DNA from: Laguncularia racemosa
Taxonomy: Eukaryota > Streptophyta > Magnoliopsida > Myrtales > Combretaceae
NCBI GenBank assembly: GCA_037954665.1
Contig: JBBMOL010000058.1
Coordinates: 4,417,323-4,481,322, forward strand
Direction of reading: 5' to 3'
DNA: 64,000 nt
This document shows, piece by piece, positions 10,329 through 19,449 of this stretch. The notes beneath the pieces were generated by a model. The model searched no databases and was not told the DNA's origin. It saw only the letters and a list, made by a program, of their open reading frames with translations. A program made the position numbers and the translations under genes. Position 1 is the stretch's first letter; each line of letters begins with the position of its first letter.

Positions 10329-12343
10329 TGTAAACACCCCATTTTTGCCCCTAATAATCAATAATAATCAATTTTTAATTTTTTCCATTTTTTTTCTAAT
10401 ATAGCAAAAATAAAGGGAAAATATTCAAAAAAATAAAATAAATAGGAAAGATACGTCAATTTTGGAAAATAATTGTGGGAATGATAAGAAAAGGAGTTAA
10501 ATAATTTTTAAAAACTTTTAGAATTTCAAAATAATATAAAATAAATAAATAATGGCATGCTTATGTATAATATGCGTGTAGACTTAAACTAAGATTTGAG
10601 CTAGCTCAGTTGGCTCGAGCATTGACCTGGAAACGCGTGGGGGAATAAGGGACATGGGTTTGATTCTTGCAGCAGACATCATGTGCCATTTTTTTGTTTT
10701 GTCTTTAAGTTGCCACGTGGCAGCATACAATTGGCTGGAGTAAGGCATGTGCAAGGCACATGATTGTTTTCCTCCTCCAAACCAGTCGAAACTGAAGGAA
10801 AAGAAAGAGAAAAAAGAGGAAAACGAACATAATAACGGAAAGGATTGAAGTTTATCACGTTGTTGCTATGGATCAACAAGATTACCATGAAAAGGTTTAT
10901 TTTTTTGGATGAAATCTAAAAAAATGAAAATTAACCAAGAAACGGGTAGAAACGGTTTTCATGAATCACGGGTTACGGGTTCAATTTGGGTTGATCTCCA
11001 GTTCTGATTATACTTATAAATAGGCTAGAGCTCAAGGATTAGAAAAGAAAAGAAAGAAAAGGGGAGATTTTAGTCACAGAAATCGGATTCCACCCACTTT
11101 CTCTCTCCGACCGACCACACCCATCATCTACCCCACTCGGCCACTTTTGGATCATCGCCTTAAGCTCCCTTTCACACAAAGCCGTGGCTAGATTTGATTT
11201 CCCCAACCCTAAAAGCATGGGAGTCCATCCTTTTGTTGTAGTTAACGGCGCTCAGCATCGCTCGGAGCACCATCTCACCGTCGCCGTCTTCTCTCCTGCA
11301 TGCGACTCGGATCTAACCCAACCGCTTCGACCCGACCCGCGCACCGACCCGGATCTAGGTAAGTCGGATTTTTCGATTTTTTTAATATTTTATTTAGTTA
11401 TTTTATTTATTTCGAATTTATATATTTATTTGTTATTTATAATTCAATAAATAGAAAAATGTTAGAAATTGGATTTTTTTTAGGATTTAATGATAAAAAT
11501 AAAAATAATAATTATAATAATAAATAATAAAAATGTAGAAAATTTATAAAGAAAATAATAAAAATATTAGAAAAATAATAATAATAATTTAGATTTTAAA
11601 AATAGGATAGATAAAAATCTAGGAGAAAATTTTCAATAACAATTTAATAAAAATAATAAAAAATCAATAAAAATTTATAATAGTAGAAATGAGTGAAGAA
11701 AATAGAAAAATGGAATTTTTATCACTTAGAAAAATCATTTTCTTAAATAAATCCAAAATTGGTTTTTCCTTAAAATATCCTTTTCAAAAATCAAATTATC
11801 AACCTTATGCTTAGATTTTTTAGAAAAATCCTAAAATGATAAAAACATAAATCAAAAGAAATTTCATAATTAAAATTCACAAACACATTAAAATTTTTCA
11901 AGAAAAGCGAACTACGGCATGTTTGATCCTGAATAGCAGGTACGTAGGCACCCATTTGGGGCAACCTTAAAAAGAGTAAAAAAATACAATAATTCACTCA
12001 AAAATACAATAAAAATAAAATAAAAGACATTTCTAGATAGACTAGATTTTAGGAGATTAGGTGGTAACCTTAGGGTTTTAATAGGTTAGCCTCCAAACTT
12101 AGAAACTCTGGTTTCCCCCTTTCCTCTTTTCACAAAAACGAGAAGCCAAAATCATGACGACTAGTGGTCTAAATTGGGACTAATCCGCTTCATTAGCCTT
12201 GATTCAATCTTTCCCAACAACAGTTGGGTGGCGACTCCAAAACTAAACGAAATTCCTAACTCAAGTCGAGGATCTATATTAGATGAGCATAGGGTCTAGT
12301 CTAGATCGGATTAGGAATGGGAAATCAAAAATTAGACTCGATA
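10329..12343 (+). repeat. Right LTR of the Tat-like element
   Basis: Aligns with 3,529-5,583. The terminal CA has become TA (12,342-12,343). It carries a tRNA-like module at about 10,596-10,670 and a TATA box at 11,015-11,022. The short ORFs that can be drawn here (for example 11,184-11,450) are not genes: the left LTR has the same sequence without the reading frame. Confidence 0.93.
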
Positions 12344-12348
12344 GAAGT
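12344..12348. repeat. Target site duplication GAAGT, right copy
   Basis: Matches 3,524-3,528. The gag reading frame resumes with the last base of this copy. Confidence 0.95.
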
Positions 12349-13481
12349 CGAATTGGTAAAATAACAAACCACCACCGAAAACTAAGGAGGAAGAGAAGGT
12401 TAAGGCACTGGCATCCTATTCGAAAGGTAACATTGAAACCAAATCTACTTCTAGATTGCATGATATTAAGTGTTTCAGGTGCTAGGGATTTAGGCATATT
12501 GCATTGCAGTGTCCAAACACTAAGGCGGTGATCCATTTGGAGAGTGGAGAAGTGGAGAGTGTGAGTTCAGGGGATGATGATGACATGACCCCATTGGAAG
12601 ATTGTAGTAATGTGGATTTAGAAGGGCCTGTAAATGGAGAGATGCTTGTTACCAGGCGGGTTCTTAATACTCAACTTAAGGATGAGGGTGATAAAGTGTA
12701 GCGAGAGCATATTTTTCATACTAGATGCCATGTGAATAACAAGGTGTGTAGTTTGATTATCAATAGTGGTAGCTGTACAAATGTTGCTAGCACATTATTG
12801 GTTGATAAACTGAACCTGAAAACTGTGAAGCATGAACAACCTTATAAGTTGTAGTGGTTGAGCGAATGTGGGGAGGTTAAAGTGACCAAGAGGGTACTGA
12901 TTTCTTTCTCTATAGGGAAGTACCATGATGAGGTATTATGTGATGTGGTACCTATGTAGGCTTTCCACATATTGTTGGGATGACCTTGGCAGTTCGATAG
13001 GAAGGTCACTCATGATGGTTATCACAATCGGTATTCCTTCATTTTGAACAAGAGACGGGTGATTTTAACACCCCTCAACCCTTGGGAGGCTAGTGAGGAT
13101 TAGTTGAGAATTGCTAGAGAGTTCAGAGAGAGAGGGAAACATAAGAGTGAACAAGAAAAGAAAATTGAGACCGTGAAAGGAAGTGGCAAAAACACATTGG
13201 TGAGTTATGAGAAGAAAGAATTAGAGGGAAACACGAGTGGCATTAGAGAGGCAAGTGAGATTAAAAGTGCTTTGAAGGCAAAACGACACTTACTTGTACT
13301 GATGTACAAGGATGTTTATCTTTCCACTAACCATCTTAACCCTTCTTTGCCTGCAGTTGTTGTTTCTCTTTTGCAGGAATTTGTTGACTTATTTCCTGAA
13401 GAAGTACCAAGGGGATTGCCTCCACTAAGAGGCATTGAACACCAGATTGATTTTATTCCAAGTGCTTCCATTCCTAATTGA
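12348..13481 (+). pseudogene. pol: Gypsy-1 Gag C-terminus and protease
   Basis: Same frame as the gag part at 2,649. The Gag zinc knuckle is at 12,471-12,512 (C-x2-C-x4-H-x4-C, CFRC then GFRH and C), but a TAG at 12,483 interrupts it. The aspartic protease follows: LIINSGSCTNVAS at about 12,753-12,791, where the catalytic Asp of D-S-G is replaced by Asn (codon 12,762). The block HILLG-stop-PWQFDRK marks its C-terminal part. Stops are at 12,357, 12,483, 12,699, 12,852, 12,957, 12,981, 13,101 and 13,479. All can be read as CAA, CAG or CGA changed by one C-to-T step. The linker 13,104-13,481 ends with the usual start of the RT region (LPPLRGIEHQIDF). Confidence 0.9.
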
Positions 13482-14792
13482 CCAGCTTATCGGGCCAATC
13501 CAGAGGAAACCAAGGAGATTTAGAGGCAAGTTGATAATTTGGTAGAGAAGAGGTTTGTGAGAGAAAGCCTCAGTCCATGTTCAGTTCCTATCATCTTAGT
13601 TCCCAAGAAGGATGGAACATGGCGAATGTGTGTTGACTGTCGAGCAATCAACAAGATCACAGTTAAGTATAGATATCATATCCCTAGACTTGATGATATG
13701 CTTGATGAGTTGCATGGTGCCTGTTTGTTTTCCAAAATTGATTTAAAGAACAACTATTACCAAATTCGCATGAAAGAGGGAGATGAGTGGAAAATGGCTT
13801 TTAAAACTAAGCATGGTTTATATGAGTGGATGGTAATGCCTTTTGGATTAACAAATGCGCCTAGCACGTTTATGAGGTTAATGAATCATGTTCTTCGTAC
13901 TTTCATTGGGAAGTTTGTTGTTGTATACTTTGATGACATCTTAGTTTACAGCAAAACTCTAAGTGAACATGTTCAACATTTGCAAAGTGTGTTTACTGTT
14001 TTGAGAGGAAACAAATTGTATGCGAACTTGAAAAAGTGCACCTTTTGTATGGAAACTGTGGTTTTTCTTGGCTTTGTTGTAGGTACGAAGGGGATTGCTA
14101 TAGATGAAGAAAAGGTGAAGGCGATTCGGGAGTGGCCGACACCAAGGAATGCAAGTGAGGTCAGGAGCTTTCATGGGTTAGCAAGCTTTTATAAGAGATT
14201 TGTTAGGGACTTTAGTTCCATAGCTGCTCCTCTAAATGATCTTGTTAAGAAGAACACCGAGTTCAAGTGGACTGAAGTGCATGAGCAAGCTTTTAAGACT
14301 TTGAAAGGTAAGTTGACTAATGCACCTTTACTTGTTTTACCTAATTTTGAAAAAGTTTTTGAAATTGAATGCGATGCTTCCGGGAAAGGTATTGGTGGTG
14401 TTTTGATGCAGGATTCCAAGCTAATCGCTTATTTTAGCAAAAAGCTCAGTGGTGCTACATTAAACTACCCAGTCTATGACAAGGAGCTATATGCTTTGGT
14501 GAGGACCTTACAGACTTGGCAACATTACCTATGGCCTAAGGAGTTCATCATTCATTCTGATCATGAGAGTTGGAAGTTCCTGAAAACTCAAGGTAAGTTG
14601 AACAGGAGGCATGCGAAATGGATGGAGTTCATTAAGACCTTCCCATATGTGATTAAATACAAGCAAGGAAAAGAGAACGTGGTGGCTGATGCACTTTCTC
14701 GAAGGTATTCACTTTTGACTTATTTGCAAACTAAATTGCTTGGGTTTGAACTCATTAAGGAATTATATGAGACTGATGCTAACTTCGGTTAA
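13482..14792 (+). pseudogene. pol: Gypsy-1 reverse transcriptase and RNase H
   Basis: RT copies the element RNA and RNase H removes the template. The RT fingers and palm show CSVPIILVPKKDGTWRMC, FSKIDL, MPFGLTNAPSTFM and the catalytic YFDDIL motif, all intact. RNase H starts around EIECDASGKGIGGVL (first catalytic Asp) and includes YDKELYALV and IIHSDHESWKFL, ending in VVADALSRR. One stop (TAG at 13,521) lies before the RT core and one (TAA at 14,790) after RNase H. The 417-codon stretch 13,539-14,792 is otherwise open. One oddity is KNNYYQI in place of the usual R-S-G-Y-H-Q-I. Confidence 0.95.
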
Positions 14793-16140
14793 ATTTGGGC
14801 TGCTTGTGCTGAGTCTGGATATTCTGATTTCTATAGGCATGATGGGTATTTGTTTAAGAAAGATAAGTTATGCGTGCCTAAAAGCTCTGTGCGTGAATTG
14901 CTTGTGAGGGAAACACATGGGGGTGGTTTAATGGGACACTTTGGTGTTAGAAAGACTTTGGATATTTTGCATGAACATTTTTATTGGCCAAAAAATGAAG
15001 CATGATGTGCAAATTGTGTGTGACAAGTGCATTGCATGTAGACAAGCCAAATCCAAAGTAATGCCCCATGGAGAATACATTCCATTGCCTGTGCCTAATC
15101 AACCTTGGACTGACATTTCTATGGATTTTGTGTTAGGGTTACCACGATCTCAAAGTGGCAAAGATAGCATATTTGTTGTTGTCGATAGGTTTAGTAAGAT
15201 GGCTCACTTCATTGCCTGTTCTAAAACTACTGATGCACAACATATTACCGATTTGTTCTTTAGGGAGATTGTACGGTTGCATGGCTTGCCTAAATCTGTT
15301 GTGAGTGATAAGGATATGAAATTCTTAAGTCATTTTTGGTGTACTTTGTGGAATAGGCTAGGCACTAAATTATTGTTCTCTACTGTTGCACACCCTTAAA
15401 CTGATGGTCAGACGGAAGTAGTCAATAGGACTCTTTCAACCTTGTTGCGTGCTGTGATTCATAAGAATTTGAAACAATGGGAGAAATGTCTGTCACATGT
15501 AGAATTTGCATATAATAGGACTGTGCATTTCACTACATCTTATTCTTCATTTGAGGTGGTGTATGGTTTTAACCCTTTGACTCTATTGGATATTTTGCCT
15601 TTGCCTGTTAATGAATTTGTTGATCTTGATGGAAAGAAAAAGGCAGAGTTTGTGAGGGAATTGCATGCTCAGGTTCGCGCCAACATTGAGAAGAAAAATG
15701 AGCATTATGCTGGACAGGCCAATAAAGGTCGTGTGAAGACTGTTTTTCGTCCAAGAGATTGGGTGTAGGTACATCTGAGAAAGGAGAGATTTGCTGAACA
15801 GCGGAAATCTAAGTTGCACCCTAGGGGAGATGGGCCATTTCAAGTGTTGGAGTGCATCAATGATAACGCTTACAAGATTGACTTGCCAAGTCACTATGGT
15901 AATGTAAGCGCAACTTTTAATGTTTCTGACCTTTCTCTGTATGATGCAGGTGATTTGAGGACGAATCTTTCCGAGGAAGGGGGGAATAAAGGGGATCAAG
16001 TAGCATCAAGAGTTCACGAGCCAAAGTCTAATGACCTGCTACATGGTATTGGAGGTCCAATGACAAGAGTTAGAGCTAAGCGAGTGGGAGAAGCCTTGCA
16101 AGGATTAGTTATGGAACTCCAAGAGCAAGAATTAGGTTGA
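14793..16140 (+). pseudogene. pol: Gypsy-1 integrase and C-terminal tail
   Basis: Integrase inserts the cDNA. The HHCC zinc-binding part is at about 14,910-15,055 (H..GH...CDKCIAC). An extra A in the run at 14,990-14,995 shifts the frame there. The catalytic core follows: ISMDFVLGLP (Asp), VVSDKDMKFL (Asp) and DGQTEVVNR (Glu), so the D-D-35-E triad is present. TAA at 15,397 replaces the Gln of H-P-Q-T-D-G-Q, and TAG at 15,766 interrupts the C-terminal domain (D-W-V-stop-V-H-L-R, usually Trp or Gln). The tail after FNVSDLSLYD runs across the purine tract and into the right LTR, ending with GPMTRVRAKR and a stop at 16,138. Confidence 0.92.
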
Positions 16141-16697
16141 CACAAGTCTAATTTAAGTCCCGAGCTAGTAAACATAATATATCAAAGTACGGACGAATTG
16201 GAGACCATCAATAATGGAACGATAGCCTTCAGCAAAGGGAAGGCTGCCGGCCTAGAGGCAAAGGAGAGCCGGCCTTGAGGGAAGCAACGCCGGCGGGTTA
16301 AGGCCGCCGGCTTTGGAATCTGCACCGCCGACGTAGTGCCAGCCTAGACATCCGTAGAACGTCTTTTTTTTTTCTTTCGTTATTTCAAAGCCAACCATAT
16401 ATGCATTTAGGCTGCTAGCTTATGTGATATTTCGACTATAACACCTTGTTTTGTCATTTGAAAGGACAGTTTATCAATTTGAATGAAAATTTCCTTGAGA
16501 GAATCCTCTCTTCTTTAGTTCTTGCGAATAGAACTTCCTTCGATTTCTTCATCCTAAACGCTTGGAGAAATCTATCCAGATAACTTAGGTTCTAATCGAC
16601 GCGTTCGATTGGGGTCGGGTTACGTTTCGTTTTCGATTCTCGGGTTTGAATCCTTCTTGAACGTTGGGTCTTAGATCGATATCTAGGGTTCGCGTCA
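15987..16697 (+). repeat. Right LTR of Gypsy-1 (start inferred)
   Basis: The end is fixed by identity with 1-98. The start is placed right after the purine tract GAGGAAGGGGGGAA (15,973-15,986). The related Gypsy-3 shows the same layout, with its LTR beginning TGATACG at the equivalent spot in the tail. Here the first bases read TAAAGG, which would be TG with one G-to-A change. The LTR includes the last 50 codons of pol and a GC-rich island at 16,240-16,335 full of GCCGGC. A start near 16,138 is the alternative. Confidence 0.65.
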
Positions 16698-17699
16698 AGC
16701 ACATTCCCACACAATCATACTATGTACCTATTTACATGCATAAGGTTGCCAAGATATGATTTATTTGTATTATTTTCCCTCTATCGGTTTACTATTCAAA
16801 TTAATTGATTATCATAAGTCCTTTACCCTTTTAGTCGTAAACATTTTTACCATAACATACATATCAGATAAAAGAGTGATAATCATAATATTCATGTGTT
16901 ATTTCTTTTGAATTTCAACCACAAGTTTCTATTAAATTAAGTTTACATAATGACATAGATAGAACTTTCTTTTATGCTATTTAGTATAAGTCACTCTCTC
17001 TGTTTTGAAAGGTGCTATAATATAAATATGTGTAAATTTTAGATCAAGAAATAATGATAATGATGATAATAATAATAATAAGGTATTTTTATTGTTTAAA
17101 ATATAAGCGGTAACTACTTGAGACTACAAATGTAAAGTAAATTTGCTTTGTAATGGATATTATTCTCTTTGCTAATTCATTCTCAACAAACAATTATTTG
17201 ACTCTTTTTAACAAGTCTTGCCTTAAAATTTAGATCAAGGTGTAGTGTTGAAAATAGGTCAATAACTTCTTCAATGCTATGAAGAATATTTAAACCTGTC
17301 TTTAATCTATCCATTTTAATCTTGAAAATATTGCAAATTTGTTTGGAGTCAAGTGACTAGAATAACACTATATGGTTGTTAATCCAATTCATATATTCTA
17401 GACAAAAGGTTTATTTGGCCAATTCAACTACTTACCTTTTCATCATATAATATATCACTTCATTACGAATCTAGAAGGTAAAAAGAAGCTTAATGAAGGA
17501 GACAACATATTACAAGCTGTTAAAAAATGCAAAGGAAGAAATATATCTAGGGTGCACGAAATTCTTGAAGTTGTCTTTTGTAGTGCAATTGTTTCATTTG
17601 AAGTGCACAAATAAATGGAGTGATAAATTGATCTTTGAGTTGTTTGAGTTTTTGAAGGAGCTATAATTCATAGGGGATAAATTTCCAAGGTCATAATAC
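16698..17699 (+). other. AT-rich stretch before the TNP2 remnant
   Basis: No domain recognised. It may be the 5' non-coding part or a decayed first exon of the CACTA element. An AAT/ATG-type microsatellite lies near 17,045-17,080. Confidence 0.4.
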
Positions 17700-18453
17700 G
17701 AGGGTAAAATGATTATTTGTGACTTAAGACTAAGCTATAGAAAAATTCTTGCATGCCTTAATGATTGTAAGTTATATTGGAAAGGATATGAGCAAGATAC
17801 CAAGTGTCATGTTTGTAGGTTATCTAAATATGTAAGCTCTCAAAACAATATGGATGAAGAGCAAGGTAGTTGAATTTCAACAAAAGTATTATGGCATTTT
17901 TCCTAAATCCCAAGGCTGCAAAGGCTATTTATGTTTTTTAAAACTACATCATTCATGAGGTAACATAATGATTTTTGTACAAAAGATGGATACATGAGGC
18001 ACCCCGTTGATTCTCTTACTTGGCAAAAATTTGATTATCAAAATAGTCAATTTTCAAGGGATTCAAGGAATGTTAGCTTGTTCTTCATGTCATAAGAGCA
18101 CATGGTCGAGATGGTTAAATATAGTAGCAAACATTACTGTATTGGTCATCAACACTTTCTAAATAATGATAATGCTCTTCGTAGAGACAAAAGATCATTT
18201 GATGGCTTGGAAGAGCATGAAGGATCCCCTCCTTAATTAACTGGGGATATGATATTGAATGAGTTAAATGGTTATGAATATACATTTGGCAAGTTAGTTG
18301 ATTATATCCCAGAGTTGCCATTCAATTGGAAAAAACGTAGCATATTTTTCAAGTTACCATACTAGAAAGATAACTTGATCCTTTATAACTTGGATGTGAT
18401 GCACTTAGAGAAAAATGTATGTGATAATTTGATTGGGACTATTAAATGTTGAA
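17700..18453 (+). pseudogene. Truncated TNP2-type CACTA transposase
   Basis: Recognisable blocks of the plant TNP2 transposase appear in order. LSYRKILACLNDCKLYW with K-C-H-V-C is the N-terminal Cys motif (17,741-17,830). Then come HNDFCTKDGYMRHPVDSL (about 17,965-18,025), KHYCIGHQHFL with RRDKRSFDG (18,130-18,205), LNGYEYTFGK, NWKKRSIFF and LDVMHLEKNVCDN (18,391-18,430). Stops and small frame changes occur between blocks. Two large parts are missing: the segment between SRDSRNVSL and KHYCIGH, and the whole C-terminal half after VCDNLIGT. It therefore cannot encode an active transposase. It is on the same strand as the second ORF downstream. Confidence 0.8.
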
Positions 18454-18809
18454 GGGATTCACCTATTCAATAATGCACTAATCAACCAGCTGAAACACAA
18501 AGTACAAATGTATCCTCAACTCAAAATGATGCCTCACTTACTGAATCAACAGAATCAACACCTCGTCCGAGTCACAAATTTAGTCTATGTAATAAAGTTA
18601 CATTATGTGTTTATTTTCTGTTGGTTTAGTAGTTTCTTTCTTCTTTTTTGCCTTAATTCAATTGGATGTTAATGCTATATTTTCTGCATCTTTTACGCTA
18701 AACGGTAAGGTATTGAAGGAGGATGTGTGAGGCCTTATATACATGAGCCAAATTTGGGGCTAACCGCTAGAGAAGCACATTAAAATATCATTCAACTCTC
18801 TTGGAAAAC
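18454..18809 (+). other. Linker and probable intron between CACTA ORF remnants
   Basis: A Ser/Thr-rich stretch (about 18,485-18,590, one frame reads ETQSTNVSSTQNDAS) is followed by a T-rich intron-like segment. The next exon resumes after Gypsy-2 at 24,706. It is consistent with an internal deletion joining TNP2 to the second ORF. Confidence 0.4.
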
Positions 18810-18814
18810 CTAAT
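18810..18814. repeat. Target site duplication CTAAT, left copy
   Basis: CTAAT flanks Gypsy-2 on the left and recurs at 24,701-24,705 on the right. Confidence 0.96.
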
Positions 18815-19449
18815 TGACGCAGCGCGGAAAGCGAAACAAAACAAATTCGAATATGGATAGGTTTCACACAACAAAGAAACACTCTTTGATGTAATTCTGG
18901 TTGCGCACAACCCGGATAAGAGGAGAAAATTCTCTCACGATATGTATTCGATAAAAACAAAACGTAACCCTAGTATATCTGACAAAAGGGTATTTGTACT
19001 TCCCCGTAAAATATCTAAAAGGGGAAAATCTAAGCGTACACGTGGAAATAAATAATAAAATACACGTCTATAACTTGTCGCATACACGGCCGTGCCTCCA
19101 GGCCGTGTATGTTTCTGGGCAAGTGACAAGCCTAGTACACGGTCTCATACACGGCCGTGTCTCTAAGCCGTGTATGACTCTGTGAAAGTTCCTGACTGAA
19201 TACACGGCCGTGTCCAGGCCGTGTATGGGAGCCGTGCATGCTTCTGTGGGATACCCTGATCGAATACACGGCCGTTATACACGGCCGTGTATGGAAACCG
19301 TGTATGTCTCTGTAGAATATCCTAGTAAAATACACGTCCGTGCTTCTGCCCATGTGTAGAGGCCGTGTATACTTCTGTGAGTTCCTTCCAAACACTACAC
19401 GGTCGTGGCACAAGCCGTGTGTCTGCCCATGCCTCGTGTGTCTCCATCA
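18815..19449 (-). repeat. 3' LTR of Gypsy-2
   Basis: On the minus strand it begins TGATGGAGACACACG and ends GCGTCA. It carries several CACGGCCGTG palindromes and AAGCCGTG half-sites between 19,085 and 19,420. The last codons of pol (to 19,395) lie inside it. The TATA box kept in the other LTR is changed here (TATTTGTA on the plus strand, about 18,991-18,998). Confidence 0.97.

Larger units (their letters stand above)
3529..12343 (+). mobile_element. Non-autonomous Tat/Ogre-like LTR retrotransposon nested in Gypsy-1
   Basis: An 8.8-kb element with two LTRs of about 2.05 and 2.02 kb, both starting TGTAAACACCCC, and a 5-bp duplication GAAGT. Its primer site matches the 3' end of plant tRNA-Arg, as known for Ogre/Tat elements. 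The 4.7-kb interior keeps only a broken remnant of the extra ORF1 of the Tat group and has no Gag, RT, RNase H or integrase that I can see. Before the purine tract lies a long array of tandem repeats, a known feature of Tat 3' untranslated regions. It must have relied on an autonomous relative. The LTR copies differ by a few percent by eye. Confidence 0.88.
1..16697 (+). mobile_element. Gypsy-1: Ty3/Gypsy LTR retrotransposon, left LTR cut by window edge
   Basis: Bases 1-98 repeat at 16,600-16,697 with only two visible differences, so they are the end of the left LTR. An initiator tRNA-Met primer site follows, then a leader, gag, protease, RT-RNase H, integrase, a purine tract at 15,973-15,986 and the right LTR. 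Domain order PR-RT-RH-IN is that of Ty3/Gypsy. No clear chromodomain is visible after integrase, so the lineage is left open. Two later insertions lie inside: a probable solo LTR (576-2,155) and a Tat-like element (3,529-12,343). Without them the element would be about 6.3 kb plus the missing part of the left LTR. The polyprotein is dead: about 12 stops and one frameshift. The target site duplication cannot be tested because the left end lies outside the window. Confidence 0.93.

Noticed and set aside
11184..11450. 88-codon plus-strand ORF in the right LTR of the Tat-like element
   Set aside because: The left LTR has the same sequence with the frame broken, so it is not conserved coding sequence.
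101..16140. Integrated plant pararetrovirus, suggested by the tRNA-Met primer site
   Set aside because: Gag, integrase with D-D-E motif, LTRs and the Gypsy domain order identify an LTR retrotransposon; no movement or coat protein features were seen.
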